Source: an uncultured Eubacteriales bacterium (lineage in GTDB: Bacteria; Bacillota; Clostridia; Oscillospirales; Acutalibacteraceae). From it: DNA of 64,000 bases. A program made the position numbers and the translations under genes. Below, piece after piece: positions 54,031 to 62,341 of the stretch (its first letter is position 1; every line of letters starts with the position of its first letter). The notes below the pieces were generated by a model. It worked only from the letters and a program-made list of their open reading frames with translations, did not search any database and was not told the origin of the DNA. The stretch covers positions 1-64,000 of the forward strand of contig CAKSQZ010000008.1 in assembly GCA_934486895.1 (NCBI GenBank). Direction: 5' to 3'.

Positions 54031-55023
54031 ATGTATCAGGCAAACAGTGAAAGGTATTCGAAAATGCAATATAACCGTTGCGGAAACAGCGGGCTCAAGT
54101 TGCCGCAGATTTCGCTCGGATTGTGGCATAATTTCGGCGATACAGCGCTGTATGAAAATATGAAGACAATGTGCCATACCGCTTTTGACAACGGTATCAC
54201 GCATTTTGATCTTGCCAATAACTACGGTCCGGAGCCCGGCAGTGCCGAGCGAAATTTCGGAAAGATCCTGAAAGACAGCTTCGGACCTTACCGCGATGAA
54301 CTTATCGTCAGTACCAAAGCGGGCTACACCATGTGGGACGGTCCTTACGGAGACTGGGGAAGCCGAAAATATCTTATTGCCAGTATTGATCAAAGTCTTA
54401 AAAGACTCGGACTTGATTATGTTGATATTTTTTATCATCATCGCCCTGACCCATCAACTCCGCTCGAAGAAACAATGGGTGCTCTTGCAAGAATAGTCAG
54501 AAGCGGTAAGGCGCTTTATGCAGGCCTTTCAAATTATGACGGCGAAACGCTCCTGAAAGCGAGCCGTATTCTTGATGAGCTGCATTGTCCGTTTGTCATA
54601 AATCAGAACCGCTATTCGATTTTCGACAGATCAGTCGAACAAAACGGGTTAAAGCAGAAAGCAAAAGAACTCAAGAAGGGAATTATCGTTTTCAGTCCGC
54701 TCGCACAAGGTCTGTTGACTGATAGGTATCTCCACGGTATACCGAGCGACAGCCGCGTCAGCACCGACGGAAGATTTTTAAACAGTTCAAGTATTACTCC
54801 CGAACGGCTGGACCAAATCAAAAAGCTGAATGAGATAGCTCAGTCGCGCGGACAATCGCTCGCACAAATGGCACTTGCATGGCTTTTGCGTGACGATGCC
54901 GTGACCTCTGTGCTCATCGGTGCTTCCAAGCCGTCTCAGATTCTCGATAACATTTCCGCTGCTCAAAATCTGTTGTTTACACAATCTGAACTTGAAGAGA
55001 TCGACCGCATTTCAATAAAATAA
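54031..55023 (+). CDS. Aldo/keto reductase, YghZ/Kv-beta-like
   Basis: A 330-residue NADPH-dependent reductase. Catalytic Asp and Tyr lie in FDLANNYGP, Lys in STKAGYTMWDGPYG, and His in FYHHRPDP; the SVLIGASKPSQI cofactor motif is near the C-terminus. The long loop after STKAGY resembles YghZ, which reduces L-glyceraldehyde-3-phosphate. It follows the sensor lipoprotein by 14 bases with AAAGGAGG, so it is co-transcribed and probably linked to sugar metabolism. Confidence 0.9.
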   Translation: MYQANSERYSKMQYNRCGNSGLKLPQISLGLWHNFGDTALYENMKTMCHTAFDNGITHFDLANNYGPEPGSAERNFGKILKDSFGPYRDELIVSTKAGYTMWDGPYGDWGSRKYLIASIDQSLKRLGLDYVDIFYHHRPDPSTPLEETMGALARIVRSGKALYAGLSNYDGETLLKASRILDELHCPFVINQNRYSIFDRSVEQNGLKQKAKELKKGIIVFSPLAQGLLTDRYLHGIPSDSRVSTDGRFLNSSSITPERLDQIKKLNEIAQSRGQSLAQMALAWLLRDDAVTSVLIGASKPSQILDNISAAQNLLFTQSELEEIDRISIK

Positions 55024-55031
55024 AAAGCTTG

Positions 55032-55060
55032 GAAAACACCGTCATAAGCACGGTGTTTTC
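55032..55060 (+). terminator. Terminator of the sensor operon
   Basis: GAAAACACCGT and ACGGTGTTTTC form an 11-bp stem around CATAAGC; T residues lie within the second arm. Confidence 0.75.
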
Positions 55061-55070
55061 TACCGTTAGA

Positions 55071-55635
55071 GATGATCGGGATCGAGGTGCGTGCTTCGCA
55101 CCTCGTGACAGCTTACGCTGTCGGCATTATTGCTGATTCGTCTCGCCGACTCGTGCCTCGCGGCAATCGACGAATACTCGCAGTCGGTTCGATCCCGTCA
55201 TACTGCGCTAATCAAAAAACAAAAGCACTAAGCCATAAACTTAGTGCTTTTCTGCTGGTGGAGATGATCGGGATCGAGGTGCGTGCTTCGCACCTCGTGA
55301 CAGCCTACGCTGTCGGCATTATTGCTGATTCGTCTCGCCGACTCGTGCCTCGCGGCAACCGACGAATATTCGCAGTCGGTTCGATCCCGTAACACTGCTA
55401 ATCAAAAAGCAAAAGCACTAAGCCATAAACTTAGTGCTTTTCTGCTGGTGGAGATGATCGGGATCGAGGTGCGTGCTTCGCACCTCGTGACAGCCTACGC
55501 TGTCGGCATTATTGCTGATTCGTCTCGCCGACTCGTGCCTCGCGGCAACCGACGAATATTCGCAGTCGGTTCGATCCCGTAACACTGCTAATCAAAAAAC
55601 AAAAGCACTAAGCCATAAACTTAGTGCTTTTCTGC

Positions 55636-55642
<7 letters not shown>
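55071..55642 (-). repeat. Tandem array of three ~190-bp tRNA-Ala-derived units
   Basis: Units start at 55071, 55263 and 55453 (lengths 192, 190, 190), and the next period falls on the tRNA-Ala gene itself. Read on the - strand, each unit contains an inverted T-arm end, the ~56-bp core also found at 93-211, two hairpins, a copy of the tRNA-Ala 3' end from the T-loop to CCA, and the tRNA's terminator. Inverted ends CGGGATCGA/TCGATCCCG lie at 55077/55189, 55269/55381 and 55459/55571. In the unit farthest from the tRNA (55071) the CCA end is lost. No protein gene is credible in 55024-55635. Confidence 0.9.
55601..55631 (-). terminator. Terminator of tRNA-Ala, also copied in each repeat unit
   Basis: AAAAGCACTAAG and CTTAGTGCTTTT pair around CCATAAA, four bases after the tRNA CCA end on the - strand, followed by GTTTTTTG. 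Identical hairpins lie at 55411-55441 and 55221-55251. Confidence 0.85.
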
Positions 55643-55711
<69 letters not shown>

Positions 55712-55722
55712 GAGTGATAAAA

Positions 55723-55751
55723 ATTATAACACAAGCTTTGCGAATATGCAA
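55723..55751 (-). promoter_or_regulatory. Promoter of tRNA-Ala
   Basis: On the - strand TTGCAT (55746-55751) and TATAAT (55723-55728) are 17 bases apart, about 11 bases before the mature tRNA 5' end. Confidence 0.75.
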
Positions 55752-55863
55752 GTATTTTTTTGCTTTTTATTTGGATGTTTTTAAATCGATGCAACGCTAT
55801 AATTGAATTTTCAAAGGGTAAATTTGATTGCCGAAAACTATTTAAATTTTTTGAAATAAATGC

Positions 55864-55891
55864 TTGACAATCATGACCACAATGATATAAT
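55864..55891 (+). promoter_or_regulatory. Promoter of the ABC exporter gene
   Basis: TTGACA (55864-55869) and TATAAT (55886-55891) are separated by 16 bases, about 57 bases before the start codon. Confidence 0.75.
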
Positions 55892-55948
55892 AACCTTGAA
55901 ATCGGACAAGTTCCTATTTGAAAAAACTGATGTTGCACGGTGATATTT

Positions 55949-57775
55949 ATGCTGAATACCGACAAAAGTAAGTTTCATTTCGATGATGACAGTATAATCA
56001 AGCAGGAACAACTGCTGATTGAATGCTATGGCGAAGCGCCGCAGAAGATCGGCTTTATGAAAATGCTGATGAAAGTTTATAAAGGGCATTACCTAAAGCT
56101 ATTGCTCTCTATGATCTGCTATATCGTCAAGGACTCTCCGACATGGGTCATTCCTATCGTTATCGGAAAGATGATCGATGTTGTAGCCAAGGGAACCGAT
56201 AATTTCTTTGCCGATACATACGGCTACATTATTCTATGCGCGGTTCTCTTGCTTATAAATATTCCGCTTCATTATCTTCATGTAAAGCTGCTTAGTCTTG
56301 CGAGAAGAAATGTCGAAGCGGGACTTCGCGGAGCGATGATAACAAAGCTCCAGCAGCTCTCGATCTCTTTTCACCATTCCATGCATTCCGGCAGAATACA
56401 ATCGAAAGTCATTCGCGATGTTGAAAGCGTCGAGATGCTTTCGGCTCAGCTTTTCACAACACTTGTCGGCGTTGCATTTAATATGATAATGTCGCTGATA
56501 GTGGTGCTGCAATCGAACCTTATTGTTTTCTGCTTTTTTGTTGTGTGCGTGCCTATCGCCGCGCTTACAATGTTCGCTTTCAAAAAGCCGATGAAAGAAA
56601 GCAACCATGAACTTCGTCGCGAGGTCGAGCATGCGTCGGCAGATGTTGCCGAAATGGTTGAGCTTATCCCTGTGACCCGTGCTCATGCTCTTGAGAACAA
56701 TGAGATCAAAAGACTGTCCTCTCAGCTTAAAACCGTTGCCGAAAAGGGCTACCGCGTTGATATAATACAAAGTCTTTTCGGGTCGACAAGCTGGGTAATA
56801 TTCCAGTTCTTCCAGGTGCTTTGTCTGTTCACATCATGCTTTATGGCGGCAATGGGAAGCATTTCGATCGGCTCGATAACCCTTTATCAAACATATTTTT
56901 CAAGGATAGTAAGCCAGGTTTCGGCTATTATCGGACTTTTGCCGACGCTTTCCAAAGGTGCGGAATCATTCCGTTCTATCGGTGAAATACTCAATGCCCA
57001 TGATGTTGAGGATTATTCGGGCAAGAAAAAGCTCGGAACATTAAAGGGCAACTATAAGCTCGACCATGTTTTCTTTGAGTATGAGGGCAGAACACCGGTT
57101 ATAAAAGATGTCAATCTCGATGTTAAGCAGGGCGAAACAATAGCACTTGTCGGCAGTTCCGGATCGGGAAAATCCACGCTTATGAATATGATAATCGGAT
57201 TTTTCAAGCCGACAAAAGGCATTATCACTGTTGACGGAGAAAATCTCAACGATATCGACCTTCATTCCTACAGGAAACAGATCGCGGTCGTTCCGCAGAC
57301 TTCGATCCTGTTCACAGGCTCGATCAAAGACAATATAACATACGGTCTTAAAAATGTAACAAAAGAACAGATTGATGCTGCTGTAAAAGCCGCTAATCTT
57401 GAAGATTACATATCTCACGCACCGGACGGACTTGATACCAATGTCGGCGAGCACGGCAGCAACCTTTCGGGCGGTCAGCGCCAGAGGGTTTCCATTGCAA
57501 GAGCGATAATCAGAGATCCGCAAGTTATAATACTCGATGAGGCGACATCGGCGCTCGACACTGTTTCCGAAAAAGAGATCCAAAGCGCTATCTCAAATCT
57601 CACATCAAATCGCACTACATTTATTGTCGCTCACAGACTTTCAACAATACGCGACGCTGATAAGATCGCGGTTTTAAAAGAGGGAAGATGCGTGGAATAC
57701 GGCACTTTCGAGGAACTCATGGAGAAAAAGGGCGAGTTTTATAAGCTGGAAGAAACTCAGCTTCAAAGTGTTTGA
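55949..57775 (+). CDS. ABC exporter with fused membrane and ATPase domains
   Basis: A 608-residue half-transporter. Six helices (residues about 45-310) precede an ATPase with Walker A GSSGSGKST, signature LSGGQRQRVSIARAI and Walker B VIILDEATSALD. It resembles MsbA/LmrA-type multidrug or lipid exporters and should act as a homodimer, as no partner gene is near. The ATG at 55949 is preferred, with GGTGAT just upstream, over a GTG three codons earlier. Cardiolipin synthase follows. Confidence 0.9.
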   Translation: MLNTDKSKFHFDDDSIIKQEQLLIECYGEAPQKIGFMKMLMKVYKGHYLKLLLSMICYIVKDSPTWVIPIVIGKMIDVVAKGTDNFFADTYGYIILCAVLLLINIPLHYLHVKLLSLARRNVEAGLRGAMITKLQQLSISFHHSMHSGRIQSKVIRDVESVEMLSAQLFTTLVGVAFNMIMSLIVVLQSNLIVFCFFVVCVPIAALTMFAFKKPMKESNHELRREVEHASADVAEMVELIPVTRAHALENNEIKRLSSQLKTVAEKGYRVDIIQSLFGSTSWVIFQFFQVLCLFTSCFMAAMGSISIGSITLYQTYFSRIVSQVSAIIGLLPTLSKGAESFRSIGEILNAHDVEDYSGKKKLGTLKGNYKLDHVFFEYEGRTPVIKDVNLDVKQGETIALVGSSGSGKSTLMNMIIGFFKPTKGIITVDGENLNDIDLHSYRKQIAVVPQTSILFTGSIKDNITYGLKNVTKEQIDAAVKAANLEDYISHAPDGLDTNVGEHGSNLSGGQRQRVSIARAIIRDPQVIILDEATSALDTVSEKEIQSAISNLTSNRTTFIVAHRLSTIRDADKIAVLKEGRCVEYGTFEELMEKKGEFYKLEETQLQSV

Positions 57776-57800
57776 TAATTATTGATCGGGGGCGTTTCAA

Positions 57801-59327
57801 ATAAAAAAGAAGTGGCTTAAAAAAGTATTCAGAAGGCGTTTTTTCGTTATAATGGCGTTGCTTTTGCAAGTGCTTTTAATGCTTTATATCATCATCGGAG
57901 GCACTCGTGCTTCAGTTTATATAAGCCTCGGATGCACCGCAGTAAGCCTGATTGTTGCGCTGTTTGTGGCAACAAAGAAAAGCGGCGGAGCCTACAAGCT
58001 CATATGGGTGTTCATTATATTGCTGTTTCCAGTGCTCGGAGGACTGCTGTATCTTTTCTTCAACTTTCAGAAAAGCTCAAAGCGGGTTCTTGACAAGATA
58101 GGAGAAAACACCGAGAGACTCGCATCGCATTTTGAATCGTCTGAAGAAACACTGCAAACGGCAATGCAGCATGATATTGCCCACGCTCCTTTAATGAGCT
58201 ATCTGCAAAAATCCGCAGGCTACCCGATCTATAAAGCGAGCGACCACAGATATTTCTCGCCTATTGAGGACATGATGCCGACGCTTCTCGCCGCTCTCGA
58301 AAAAGCAGAAAAGTTTATTTTTCTTGAGTATTTCATTGTTGAAAACGGTATTATGTGGAGCAGTGTTCTCGACATACTCGAGCGCAAGGCGGCAGAAGGT
58401 GTCGATGTTAGGCTGATGTATGACGATATGGGTTGCTTTACTCTGTTGCCTTATGATTATCCGAATTATCTTGAAAGCAAGGGGATCAAGTGCAGGATCT
58501 TCAATCCGTTTCGTCCGGTGCTGACCTCCACTCAAAACAACCGCGATCACCGCAAGATATGTGTTATTGACGGAGAGATCGCAATAACGGGCGGCTTTAA
58601 CTTTGCTGATGAATACATCAATGAGGACAAAAACCGCGGCTACTATTGGAAAGACAGCGCTATTATTTTCGACGGCAACAGCGCCCGTGCTTTCACTCTT
58701 ATCTTTCTTCAGCTTTGGGAGCTGCAGGATGATCGCGGCCTTGATATGTCGCTTTTGCCGCCGCTCAGAGATGATCTTAGGGTCGGATATATGCAGCCTT
58801 ATGCAGATTGTCCGTCTGATAATGAGGATGTCTGCGAAGCAGTCTATCTCGATATAATAAAGTCCGCAAGAAAATATGTTTATATCGTGACACCTTATTT
58901 GATTTTCGATGAAAACTTTATCTATGCTCTCGGTCACGCCGCTAAAAGCGGAGTTGATGTCAGAATCATCACACCGGAGATCGGCGACAACAAGTTTATC
59001 CATTTCGTCACACGTTCTTATTATAAAGAACTGCTTGAAGACGGTGTTAAGATTTATGAATACAGACGCAGTTTTGTTCATTCAAAGCTGTTTGTGTCCG
59101 ATGACAGCATCGCTTCTGTCGGAACGGCAAATCTCGATTTTCGAAGTCTTTATCTGCAATTTGAGTGCGGTCTGCTGCTCTATGGCACGCAGGGCGTTAT
59201 GTCGGTGAAAGATGATTTTTTAAAAACTCTTGAAAAATGCAAGCCGATCAGAGATAAGGATTGCAAAGCAGGCCCGTTCAAAACACTTCTGCAGCATATA
59301 TTTAAGTTGTTCAGCCCGCTTATGTAA
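57801..59327 (+). CDS. cls: Cardiolipin synthase (phospholipase D superfamily)
   Basis: Cls joins two phosphatidylglycerols into cardiolipin at the membrane. Two N-terminal helices (LLLQVLLMLYIIIG and LIWVFIILLFPVLGGLLYLFF) are followed by two HKD motifs: HRKICVIDG (His233 counted from the first ATG) and HSKLFVSDD (His410). The first ATG is at 57852 and gives 491 residues, but the frame upstream encodes KKKWLKKVFRRRFFVI, the basic start typical of this family. GGGGGCG sits six bases before an ATA codon at 57801, proposed here as a non-standard start. If initiation needs ATG, the gene is 57852-59327. Confidence 0.88.
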   Translation: MKKKWLKKVFRRRFFVIMALLLQVLLMLYIIIGGTRASVYISLGCTAVSLIVALFVATKKSGGAYKLIWVFIILLFPVLGGLLYLFFNFQKSSKRVLDKIGENTERLASHFESSEETLQTAMQHDIAHAPLMSYLQKSAGYPIYKASDHRYFSPIEDMMPTLLAALEKAEKFIFLEYFIVENGIMWSSVLDILERKAAEGVDVRLMYDDMGCFTLLPYDYPNYLESKGIKCRIFNPFRPVLTSTQNNRDHRKICVIDGEIAITGGFNFADEYINEDKNRGYYWKDSAIIFDGNSARAFTLIFLQLWELQDDRGLDMSLLPPLRDDLRVGYMQPYADCPSDNEDVCEAVYLDIIKSARKYVYIVTPYLIFDENFIYALGHAAKSGVDVRIITPEIGDNKFIHFVTRSYYKELLEDGVKIYEYRRSFVHSKLFVSDDSIASVGTANLDFRSLYLQFECGLLLYGTQGVMSVKDDFLKTLEKCKPIRDKDCKAGPFKTLLQHIFKLFSPLM

Positions 59328-59463
59328 AATGTTTTAATTGCACTTTAATTGTAATCGGTGCTTGTTTTTGAAATATTTGAAATAGCTTCTTCGTCAATAC
59401 CGACAAATTTCACAGATGTTTTTATAATTATATCCAAACATTATTTCACAACCGTTTAATATC

Positions 59464-59492
59464 TTGCGCTGAAATTTTAATAATGATATAAT
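59464..59492 (+). promoter_or_regulatory. Promoter of the secreted-protein gene
   Basis: TTGCGC (59464-59469) and TATAAT (59487-59492) are 17 bases apart, about 32 bases before the start codon. The rest of the 197-base spacer after cls shows no clear terminator. Confidence 0.6.
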
Positions 59493-59524
59493 GACATCAG
59501 CAAATACCGCGAGGAGGCACAAAT

Positions 59525-61435
59525 ATGAAACTATTAAAAAAGGTCGTAGCCGCGGTTACAGCAGTGGTGGTGTCTGTAACCGCAATGTCCTTTATGTCGT
59601 TTGCTTCATCTGCCGAAAATGATGTCTTCTTCAAATTCGCGCAGAATAAGCAACTGTCGTCAAACGGCACAAAGAGCATAACCTATTCGTCAAACGGCAT
59701 TCGAGTCGTGAGCGACGATAATAACATCCAAAACTGCAACGGCTATATGCCGGAATCGGATCGTCGATATATTCAGGCGGTTTACGATGTCAGCGAGCAG
59801 GGAACACAATCAGCTCTTCAAACCTTGCAGACTGATAAAAGATCTTATCGCGTTTCCGCCGATATTTATCTTCACAAGGTCGTCGGAGTCAAAACAATGA
59901 GAAATATCGGTAAGCAGGGCAATGACTATACTTATCATGATTGGTACAGAAAATATGACAAGGAAAAGGATAAGTATCTCGATCTTGCCACAGTAAAAGA
60001 TCTCGGCTTTGCTTCCGAAGTGATTTTAATTTTCGCCGGTAAGGACGAAAACGGCAAAACCGTTACATACCGCAGCGAAATCCAGGTATCGTCGGTCGAA
60101 CGCCCGAAAAAAACACTTGTCACAAATCTGCCGAAAAATATGGCATCGATCGACACTCTCACAGTCAGATTTGCGCAAAGCTCGGGTTGGATAACAGCGA
60201 TTAAGAGCCTCGACTGCGAGGTTTCAAACCTTAAAGTTACAAAGCTCGCAACTCCGACAAATCCCATTCAGGAGCCTAAAGAAGGCTGCCTCGTTGACTA
60301 TACCGACGCGTATATCTATTCTCAGCTCGGGCTTTCGAGAATTGACTTTTCCGCTATGGTCGATATGACGGTTGATGAAAGTTCCGAGCTTTATCCGAAT
60401 TCCGCCATGTCGTTTTACGGCAAGGGATTCGTAGGTCCGGATCAGTTCCATCACGGCTGGGAAGATGTCGGCGTAAGTGCAGGCTTTGATATGGGTAAGC
60501 TGTCAGAGTATGACGGTGTTGAGTGTTATGTTCTTTCGCGAAAGACGGATATGTGGACTGTCGGTTTCACGATCGATTTTAAGGTCATGCTTCCGAATCG
60601 AGATGCAAAGGGCAATTACCTCGATAAAAACGGAAAAAAGGTAAGCGGTATCGACAAGGCCTATTTCTTCCCGTGGACATTTATGATTCCTGAGCAGAAC
60701 AGACCGGCGGCTCATGCAGGCACGGTCATGAAATTCACTTTTGATTTTAAGGATTTCAAGACCGCTCCGCTTTCTGAGCTTATGGCAACTGCCGACAGAA
60801 TAGGCGCCGATATAGGCGAGTACTATGACGATGCCATTGAGAACGGCACGATCAGCTTCAATGAGTATAAGAAGTATGCATATTGCTTCAATATCGAAAA
60901 AGGACTTTACGCATTCACAGGCAAGGATATAGTCGTTGATTTTTCGGTAGGCGATCTTTATGGCTGCAAGTATGATAAATACGGCGATCTCACATCGAAT
61001 ATGCCGGCACCTGCCGCATATGTCGATCCTAATCCAGGTGTCAATACGGTAGACAGTGACGCAGTTGCAAAGTATGTCGAGCTTTATAAAAAGCTTCCGA
61101 AGGATGCGGCGGCGTATTACAACGATCCCGACGGCAAGCTTAAAGAAATACTCTCGGAGTATTTAGCACTCTGGGGAACAATGAATAAAAAAACCAAAAA
61201 AGAGCTTGAGCTTACCTATGGGTATACTGAAAAAGAGTATATGCATCTTGCACTGATTTGGGATGATGTGTACGGCGAGTCTGACGGGCCGACAGCGATC
61301 GATCTCGATTACGACGATGATTTCGGATTTGATGTAAATCCCGACAGCGGAACAGCGCTTCCGATCGCATTGTCTGTATCACTGATCGGCACAGCCGCAG
61401 TGCTGACCGCGATCAGAAGAAAAAGAAAAGCATAG
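59525..61435 (+). CDS. Large secreted protein of unknown function with possible sortase signal
   Basis: Not recognised. The 636 residues begin with a signal peptide (cleavage likely after SFASSA, near residue 29). The exported part is rich in Tyr, Asp and Lys, with beta-type patterns and no cysteine-rich or repeat structure. The C-terminus reads NPDSGTALP, a hydrophobic stretch of about 17 residues and RRKRKA. That order (polar motif, membrane helix, positive tail) is a cell-wall sorting signal; NPDSG is close to the NPxTG/NPQTN motifs used by class B sortases such as the one at 21271. GAGGAGG before ATG. Own promoter and terminator. Confidence 0.75.
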   Translation: MKLLKKVVAAVTAVVVSVTAMSFMSFASSAENDVFFKFAQNKQLSSNGTKSITYSSNGIRVVSDDNNIQNCNGYMPESDRRYIQAVYDVSEQGTQSALQTLQTDKRSYRVSADIYLHKVVGVKTMRNIGKQGNDYTYHDWYRKYDKEKDKYLDLATVKDLGFASEVILIFAGKDENGKTVTYRSEIQVSSVERPKKTLVTNLPKNMASIDTLTVRFAQSSGWITAIKSLDCEVSNLKVTKLATPTNPIQEPKEGCLVDYTDAYIYSQLGLSRIDFSAMVDMTVDESSELYPNSAMSFYGKGFVGPDQFHHGWEDVGVSAGFDMGKLSEYDGVECYVLSRKTDMWTVGFTIDFKVMLPNRDAKGNYLDKNGKKVSGIDKAYFFPWTFMIPEQNRPAAHAGTVMKFTFDFKDFKTAPLSELMATADRIGADIGEYYDDAIENGTISFNEYKKYAYCFNIEKGLYAFTGKDIVVDFSVGDLYGCKYDKYGDLTSNMPAPAAYVDPNPGVNTVDSDAVAKYVELYKKLPKDAAAYYNDPDGKLKEILSEYLALWGTMNKKTKKELELTYGYTEKEYMHLALIWDDVYGESDGPTAIDLDYDDDFGFDVNPDSGTALPIALSVSLIGTAAVLTAIRRKRKA

Positions 61436-61441
61436 AGCTAA

Positions 61442-61472
61442 AAAAGGAGCAGATTATAAATCTGCTCCTTTT
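61442..61472. terminator. Bidirectional terminator between secreted protein and SDR
   Basis: A 14-bp perfect stem (AAAAGGAGCAGATT with its complement) around ATA, with A and T runs on both ends, between converging genes. Confidence 0.9.
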
Positions 61473-61473
61473 A

Positions 61474-62289
61474 TTATTTTCGGTTTATCATAAACCGTAA
61501 TGCTTTGTCGTACATTCTATCGGAAAGGATACTTCGCAGAAAAACAAAAGTTTTTGAGTTCTTGCCTACTAAATACCTTGTCTTGGGTTTTTTCGAGCTT
61601 ACAGCTTTTAAAACCGCTTTTGCAATAATATCGGGCTTTGAAAATTTTCCGATATTGTGCATCATTCTCTCAAGTCCCTGCGCTTGCTCGGCATATGCAC
61701 CGTTTGCTGATCGCTTTTTAACATTATCAAGCATGATGTCGTTCCATGCCGTGTCAATATCGCCGGGCTCGATTATCGCAACTTTTATACCAAACGGCTG
61801 AGTTTCAAATCGCAAGCAATCTGAGAAACCCTCTATCGCATATTTTGTTGCATGATACCAAGCGCCGAGCGGAGAATACATCTTTCCGCCCATAGATGAA
61901 TTGTTTATGATCAGTCCGCTTTCTTGCTTTCGCATTATAGGAAGCACCTCTTTGGTGATAGCGGCAAGACCGAAAAGGTTGACTTCAAATTGGCTCCTCG
62001 CTTCATCAAGAGGAACATCTTCAACAGCGCCGTAGGAGCCATAGCCTGCGTTGTTGAATAAAACATCGATCTTGCCTTGCTCACGCATAACTTCAGCGAC
62101 AGCGGATTTAACACTCTCAATATCCGTCACATCACATTTTATCGGCGTCACCGAGTATGCTTTAAGTGGCTCCATTTTCTCAATTCGTCTTGCCAGCGCG
62201 TAGACTATGCAGCCGTTTTCCGACAGCAGTTTTGCGGTTGCATAACCTATTCCGGCAGAAGCGCCTGTGACTATAACAACTTTGTTCAT
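61474..62289 (-). CDS. Short-chain dehydrogenase/reductase
   Basis: A 271-residue classical SDR. Cofactor motif TGASAGIGYATA (about 8-19), NNAGYGSYGAVED, catalytic Ser in NNSSMGGKMYSP and the YxxxK pair in WYHATKYAIEGF. The C-terminal KTRYLVGKNSKTFVFLRSILSD matches the cyclopentanol/retinol-dehydrogenase-like group, so the substrate may be a lipid or sterol-like alcohol. ATG at 62289 has GGAGG nine bases upstream; the frame is open 29 codons further but crosses the terminator. Confidence 0.9.
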   Translation of the reverse strand: MNKVVIVTGASAGIGYATAKLLSENGCIVYALARRIEKMEPLKAYSVTPIKCDVTDIESVKSAVAEVMREQGKIDVLFNNAGYGSYGAVEDVPLDEARSQFEVNLFGLAAITKEVLPIMRKQESGLIINNSSMGGKMYSPLGAWYHATKYAIEGFSDCLRFETQPFGIKVAIIEPGDIDTAWNDIMLDNVKKRSANGAYAEQAQGLERMMHNIGKFSKPDIIAKAVLKAVSSKKPKTRYLVGKNSKTFVFLRSILSDRMYDKALRFMINRK

Positions 62290-62312
62290 AAAGCTAAACC
62301 TCCGAAAAAGCA

Positions 62313-62334
62313 GCCCGACACAGATGTGTCGGGC
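62313..62334 (-). terminator. Terminator after fhs
   Basis: GCCCGACAC and GTGTCGGGC pair, followed on the - strand by TGCTTTTT, between fhs and the SDR gene. The SDR ribosome site follows at once, so partial read-through is likely to supply its transcript. Confidence 0.75.
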
Positions 62335-62341
62335 ACAATTT

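Noticed and set aside
55072..55582. Open frames of about 85-105 codons across the tandem array, with a similar peptide encoded at 369-644
   Set aside because: They consist wholly of repeat and tRNA-derived sequence, have no ribosome site, and the shared peptide (RRGNRRIFA) follows from the shared DNA core.
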